Made by a program: the position numbers and the translations under genes. 64,000 nucleotides of DNA, taken from assembly GCA_963763575.1 (NCBI GenBank), contig CAVXPD010000004.1, forward strand, positions 744,001-808,000, written 5' to 3'. Positions 59,354-64,000 of the stretch are shown here, piece after piece (the first letter of the stretch is position 1; each line of letters begins with the position of its first letter). The notes under the pieces are model-generated. The model was not told the DNA's origin, did no database searches, and saw only the letters and a list, made by a program, of their open reading frames with translations. This DNA is from Bog-473 sp963763575 (lineage in GTDB: Bacteria; Actinomycetota; Acidimicrobiia; Acidimicrobiales; RAAP-2).

Positions 59354-61079
59354 ATGAGGAGAGCGGTGGCTCAGGCAGCACCGGAGGCGACAGTGCCCGC
59401 GGAGCCGGCACCGGCTTCGGGACGGCGTGCCGGGGCACTCGACCCCCGGCTCCTGCGCTACGCGCACACCACCCGGCGCTTCATCGGGCTCGCCATCGCC
59501 GTCGGCGGCCTCACGGCACTCCTGGTCGTCGCGCAGGCCTGGGTCATCGCCACCGTCGTCAACAGCGCGTTCTTCCACCACGGGTCGCTTTCCTCCCTGC
59601 GCGACCCCCTCCTCCTTCTGCTCGCGGTCATCGTCGGGCGCGCCGTCCTGGCTTGGGCGACCGAACGGGCGGCCCACCGGGCCTCGGCCTCGGCCAAGTC
59701 GGAATTGCGGCACTCGGCGGCCCAGCACATCGCCGCACTGGGCCCGGCGGGTCTGGAGCAGAAGGACAATGGCCGGCTGACCGTACTCGTGACGTCCGGG
59801 ATCGACGCGCTAGACGGCTACTTCTCCCGCTACCTGCCGCAGCTGTTCCTGGCTGTCATCGTCCCGGTGACCATCGTCGCGGTGGTGGCCGGCGCCGACT
59901 GGATCTCGGCCGCCCTCATCGCGGTGACCATTCCCCTGATCCCGGTGTTCATGGGCCTGGTGGGCCTGACGACGAGGGATCGCACGACTGCCCGTATGCG
60001 GTCCCTCCAGCGCCTGGCCGGACACTTCCTCGACGTGGTGGCCGGCCTGCCCACCTTGAAGGTCTTCGGCCGCGCCAAGGCCCAGGCCCGGGCTATCGCC
60101 GACGGTCACCGACCGCTACCGGACAACGACGCTGGCCACTCTCAGGCTGACCTTCCTCTCGTCGCTCATCCTCGAGTTGCTGGCGACGGTCTCGGTGGCC
60201 CTGGTGGCAGTGGCCGTCGGCCTGCGACTGCTCGATGCGCACATGAACTTCCACGCCGCCCTCTTCGTGCTCGTCCTGGCGCCCGAGGCCTATCTGCCGC
60301 TGCGGGCCCTGGGCGCCAACTTCCACGCCAGCGCCGACGGGATACACGCGGCCGAGCAGGTCTTCGAGCTGCTCGAGACGCCGGTCAGCGAGGCGGTCGG
60401 GGGCTCGGTCCGGCCCCAGGACACGAGCATCCGCATCACTGGGCTCGAGGTCAACTACCCGGGCCGTCGCATCCCGGCCCTGCACGGCGCCGACCTCGTG
60501 GTCGAGCCGGGCGAGATCGTGGCGCTCACCGGTCCCAGCGGCTGTGGCAAGTCCACTCTCCTCGAGGTCGTCCTCGGACTGCGCCGCCCCGGTTCGGGCC
60601 GGGTCCTGCTCGGCGAGGTAGACCTTCTCGATCTCGACCTCGGCGCCTGGCGGGCCAGCATCGGTTGGGTCCCCCAGCGGCCGCACCTCTTCGCGCGCTC
60701 CGTGGCCGACAACGTCCGCGTCGGGCGACCCGGCGCCAGTCACGCCGAGGTGACGGCCGCGCTGGAAGCTGCCGGACTCGCATCGGTCGTGCGGCGGCTC
60801 CCCCACGGCGTCGACACCCGGCTTGGTGACGGCGGCGCCGGCTTGTCCTGGGCGAGCGCCAGCGTCTCGCCCTGGCTCGCGCCTTCGTCCGCGACCCGGC
60901 CCTCCTCGTCCTCGACGAGCCAACGGCCAGCCTGGACGCCGAGACCGAGGCCGACGTGGTCGACGCAGTCGCGCGGGCTGACCGAGGGGCGCACGGCGTT
61001 GATCGTGGCGCACCGCCCCGCGCTCGCCGCCCTGGCCGATCGCGTCGTGCTCCTCCCGCTGCCGGTGGTGGCGCCATGA
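59354..61079 (+). pseudogene. cydD: thiol reductant ABC exporter subunit CydD, frameshifted
   Basis: The start is ATG 59354 or GTG 59366 (AGGAGAG upstream). The transmembrane domain is in frame to about 60104 (FIGLAIAVGGLTALLVVAQA, RYLPQLFLAVIVPVTIVAVV). There an extra G shifts the frame, and the gene continues from RYRTTTLATLRLTFLSSLIL. The ATPase domain follows with ALTGPSGCGKSTLLEV. Around 60850 a base is missing; the ABC signature GERQRLALARAF and LLVLDEPTASLD lie in another frame until an extra G near 60975 restores LTEGRTALIVAHRP. CydDC exports cysteine/glutathione for cytochrome bd assembly. Conservation outside the indels suggests errors rather than decay. Confidence 0.8.
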
Positions 61080-62912
61080 GCGCGACCGTCTACGAGCCGA
61101 GGGCGGACCGCCCGGCCACCGTAGGGCGCACGATCGGCGTCGCCCGCGCCGCGCGCGGCGCCGGCTCGCGCAGGCCTCTCTGCTCGGGGCCGGCGCCATC
61201 GGCGCGTCCGATTGCGTTGATGGGCACCTCGGCCTGGCTCATCTCGCGGGCCGCCCTGCACCCCTCCGAGGCCTCCCTGACTCTGGCCATCGTGGGCGTG
61301 CAGGTCTTCGGCCTCTCGCGCGGCTTCCTCCGCTACGGCGAGCGACTTGTCGGGCACGACGCTGCCCTCCGGCTGCTGGCCGACCTCCGCGTCCGTGTCT
61401 ACGGCCGGCTCGAGGCGATCGCCCCGGCCGGCATTCCCCTCTTTCGCCGGGGCGACCTCGTGTCCCGGGTGGTCGACGACGTCGACTCCCTCCAAGACGT
61501 GGTGTTGCGGGTCATCCAGCCCTTCGCCGTGGCCTGCCTCGTCGGGGCGGGCCACCGTCGCCGTCATGTGGATGCTCCTCCCTGGCGCAGGTGCCGTGCT
61601 GCTGGTGGCGCTCGTGCTCTCGGCCACGGTGGTGCCCTGGCTCACGGGTCGCCTGGCCAGGCGGGAGGAGTCCAAGCAGGCGTCGGCCCGGGGCGAGCTG
61701 GGCGCGGCGGTGGTCGACCTCATCGAGGGTGCGCCCGAGCTCACGGTCATGGGAGGCACCGGGGAGCAGGTGGAACGGCTCGCCCGGGCCGATCGCCGGC
61801 TGCGGGCGACAGCCCGCCAGGGCGCGGGCACGACGGGCATCGGGCTCGGCCTGACCACCGCCCTAGCCGGGCTGGCCAGCTGGGGCGCCCTTGTGCTCGG
61901 GGTGCAGGCCACCCACGCCGGCCAGCTCAACGGCGCGCTGCTGGCCGTGCTGGCGCTCGTGCCGCTCGCCGCCTTCGAGCTGGTGGCCCCACTCCCGGCG
62001 GCGACCCAGGCGCTGCAGCGCTCGCGCGCGGCGGCCGGCCGGGTGTTCGCCGCCACGGACGCCCCGGCGCCGGTGCAGCGAACCGGCTATCCCGCTGCCG
62101 CTGCTCGGCCGACGGGCCCGCACACGCTCGCCTGCACGCGGTGTGGGCCGGCTACCCCGGCACCGACCGGCCGGCGCTGCGCGGCGTGGATCTCGATCTG
62201 CGGCCCGGACGCCGGGTGGCCGTGGTCGGGCCGAGCGGGGCCGGCAAGTCGACGCTCGCTGACGTTCTCGTGCGCTTCCTGCCGGTCGATGGCGGCGAGG
62301 CGACCCTCGACGGCGTCCCGCTGGATCGGCTCGCCGCCGACGACGTGCGCCGGGTGGTCGGGCTCGTCGAGCAGAGCCCCACGTCTTCGACACGACCCTG
62401 GCCGAGAACCTGCGGGTGGGCCGGCGCTCGGCCGGCGACGACGAGCTGGTGGAAGTGCTGGCCCGAGTCGGCCTCGGGCGTTGGCTCGACGGGCTGCCCG
62501 CCGGCCTGGCCACCCAGGTCGGGCAGGACGGCGCCCGCCTCTCGGGCGGCCAGCGCCAGCGCGTGGCGGTGGCCCGGGCCCTCCTGGCCGACTTCTCCAT
62601 CCTCATCCTCGACGAGCCGGCCGAGCACCTCGAGGTGGCGGCGGCCGACGCCCTCACTGCCGACCTGCTCGCGCTCACCGAGGGACGCTCGACCCTCTTC
62701 ATCACGCACCGCCTGTTGGGCTTGGACCAGGTCGACGAGATCGTGGTCCTCGACGAGGGACGCGTCGTCGAACGCGGCACCCATGCCGAGCTGGTGGCGG
62801 CCGGCGGCCGCTACGCCGGCCTCTGGTGGGACGAGCTGATGCACGACCGGGCCGATCATCGGACGACGGCCCCGACCCGGCCTGCCCGCGGCGCTCGGTC
62901 AGTCATCGATGA
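61076..62912 (+). pseudogene. cydC: thiol reductant ABC exporter subunit CydC, frameshifted
   Basis: ATG 61076 overlaps the cydD stop by 4 bp (ATGA). The coding sequence hops frames near 61155, 61210 (extra G), 61550 (extra G), about 62100 and 62378 (one C missing in a run). In turn one reads RLAQASLLGAGAIGAS, LMGTSAWLISRAALHPSEAS, MWMLLPGAGAVLLVALVLSA, VVGPSGAGKSTLADVLVRFL and ARLSGGQRQRVAVARALLAD. All ABC motifs are therefore present. The C-terminal frame has no stop before cydA, so a further indel near 62.85-62.93 kb is likely and the end is uncertain. It is the heterodimer partner of CydD. Confidence 0.78.
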
Positions 62913-62943
62913 CGCCGTTGTCAACGAAGGGAGCGACGACCCC

Positions 62944-64000
62944 GTGAGCCTGGACCTCGCCCGCTGGCAGTTCGCCAGCACGAGCATCTACCACTTCCTC
63001 TTCGTCCCGGTCACCATCGGGCTGGCCTTCCTGGTGGCGCTGCTGGAGACCGCCTGGTACCGCAACGGGGACGACACCTACCGCGGCTCGCCCGCTTCTT
63101 CGGGACGCTGCTCCTGATCAACGTCGCCATCGGCGTGGTGACCGGGCTGATCCAGGAGTTCGAGTTCGGGATGAACTGGTCGGCCTACTCGCGCCTCGTC
63201 GGCAACGTCTTCGGCGGGCCCGCTGGCCATGGAGGGGCTGGCCGCGTTCTTCTTGGAGTCGACGTTCCTCGGCATCTGGATCTTCGGCTGGAACCGCCTC
63301 TCCAAGAAGGCGCACCTGGCCTGCATCTGGCTGGTGGCGGCCGGGACGATGCTCTCCGCGGTCTTCATCATGGCGGCCAACTCGTGGATGCAGCACCCGG
63401 TCGGCTACAAGATGAACAGCACCCACCAGCCCCAGCTCAACAACATCTGGGCGCTGTTCACCAACCCCGTCTTCCTGTGGGGCTACACCCACGTCGTCCT
63501 GGCCTCCCTGGTGACGGGCGCGGCTGGTCATGCTCGCCGTGTCGGCCTGGCACCTGCACCGGAAGACGAGGTCGAGGCCTTCCGGCGCACGGCCGTCATC
63601 TCGCTCGTCGTGCTCCTGCTGTCGACGTCGCTCAGCCATGTTCGTCGGCAGCGAGCTCGGCGTCGTCGAAGGGACGTACCAGCCGATGAAGATCGCCGCC
63701 GCCGAGGCGCTGTGGAACACGTGCGCCAGCCACTGCCCCTTCTCGCTCTTCCAGATCGGCGGCGGGAACAACGACGAGACCCCGACCCAGATCATCGACG
63801 TCCCCGACCTGCTGTCCATCCTGGCCACCAACCACGTCGACGGCAAGGTCCAGGGGCTCAACCAGCTGAACGCGCAGTACCAGAAGGAGTACGGCCCGGG
63901 GAACTACATCCCGAACGTCTTCATCCAGTACTGGTCGATGCGGGTGATGGCCTACCTCGGCCACGCTGGTGCTGCTGTTCGCGCTCTGGGGCGGCTGGCT
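62944..64000 (+). pseudogene. cydA: cytochrome bd quinol oxidase subunit I, frameshifted and cut by window end
   Basis: GTG 62944 has AAGGGAG upstream and begins MSLDLARWQFASTSIYHFLF, which contains the His axial ligand region of heme b595. After about 63085 (one C missing) the frame changes repeatedly, near 63220, 63522, 63566, 63634 and 63961. The pieces INVAIGVVTGLIQEFEFGMN, FFLESTFLGIWIFGWNRLSK, MAANSWMQHPVGYKMN and NPVFLWGYTHVVLASLVTGA follow the CydA order, including the GYTH-type His and the quinol-binding region. CydA with CydB reduces O2 at low oxygen. CydB would lie beyond the window. Confidence 0.8.

Noticed and set aside
1..64000. tRNA, rRNA, CRISPR array or known riboswitch
   Set aside because: No tRNA-like TTCGANTC loop outside coding genes, no regularly spaced repeats and no recognisable riboswitch core were found by eye; a covariance-model search would be needed to exclude small RNAs.

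Overview
The window is G+C-rich, densely packed DNA with frequent GTG/TTG starts and many 1-4 bp start/stop overlaps. A DUF2505 protein, a DUF1707 domain, class III nucleotidyl cyclases and DUF35/thiolase acyl-CoA genes all point to an actinomycete (Actinomycetota, possibly an Acidimicrobiia-like lineage). The phylum call is inference from gene content; no rRNA, tRNA, CRISPR array, prophage or complete insertion sequence was seen.

From 1 to about 45.6 kb lies one large surface-polysaccharide locus. It encodes a glycosyl-1-phosphate transferase that would start a lipid-linked glycan (7.6 kb), at least ten glycosyltransferase domains (GT2, GT4, GT8-like, WbsX), several of them fused to methyltransferase or deacetylase domains, two sulfotransferases, a glutamine-dependent asparagine-synthase-like amidotransferase, and free methyltransferases. 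Sugar-nucleotide genes include a membrane-bound 4,6-dehydratase, a DegT aminotransferase, a GNAT acyltransferase, a formyltransferase, a UDP-sugar 6-dehydrogenase and an epimerase. These can be assembled on paper into routes to an N-acylated or N-formylated 4-amino-4,6-dideoxy sugar and a uronic acid. Export and length control are mixed: an ABC exporter (Wzm/Wzt type, 22.9-24.9 kb) sits with an O-antigen-polymerase-like membrane protein and a Wzz-like protein (30-33 kb), and the P-loop partner of Wzz has lost its nucleotide-binding motifs. Transcription switches strand often. A frameshifted GT2 remnant at 13.3-13.6 kb shows turnover of the locus.

From 41 to 48.5 kb are flanking genes: a J-domain protein fused to a degenerate Mrr-like nuclease fold, an L-2-hydroxyglutarate oxidase, a PF14907-type nucleotidyltransferase, a methyltransferase, and a two-gene unit of class III cyclases.

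From 48.5 to 59 kb is metabolism: an HMG-CoA-synthase-fold/OB-fold fusion with a thiolase, then an amine or omega-amino-acid catabolic module (class III aminotransferase, aminobutyraldehyde-type dehydrogenase, alanine dehydrogenase) arranged around an Lrp/AsnC regulator with a near-textbook 13-bp inverted repeat, then small NTF2-like and DUF2505 genes, an NCS1 nucleobase permease and a phosphoribosyltransferase.

The last 5 kb carry cydD-cydC-cydA (cytochrome bd assembly exporter and oxidase subunit I). All three and the neighbouring phosphoribosyltransferase are broken by about fifteen single-base indels with otherwise well preserved protein sequence, which looks more like low-quality sequence than biological decay.
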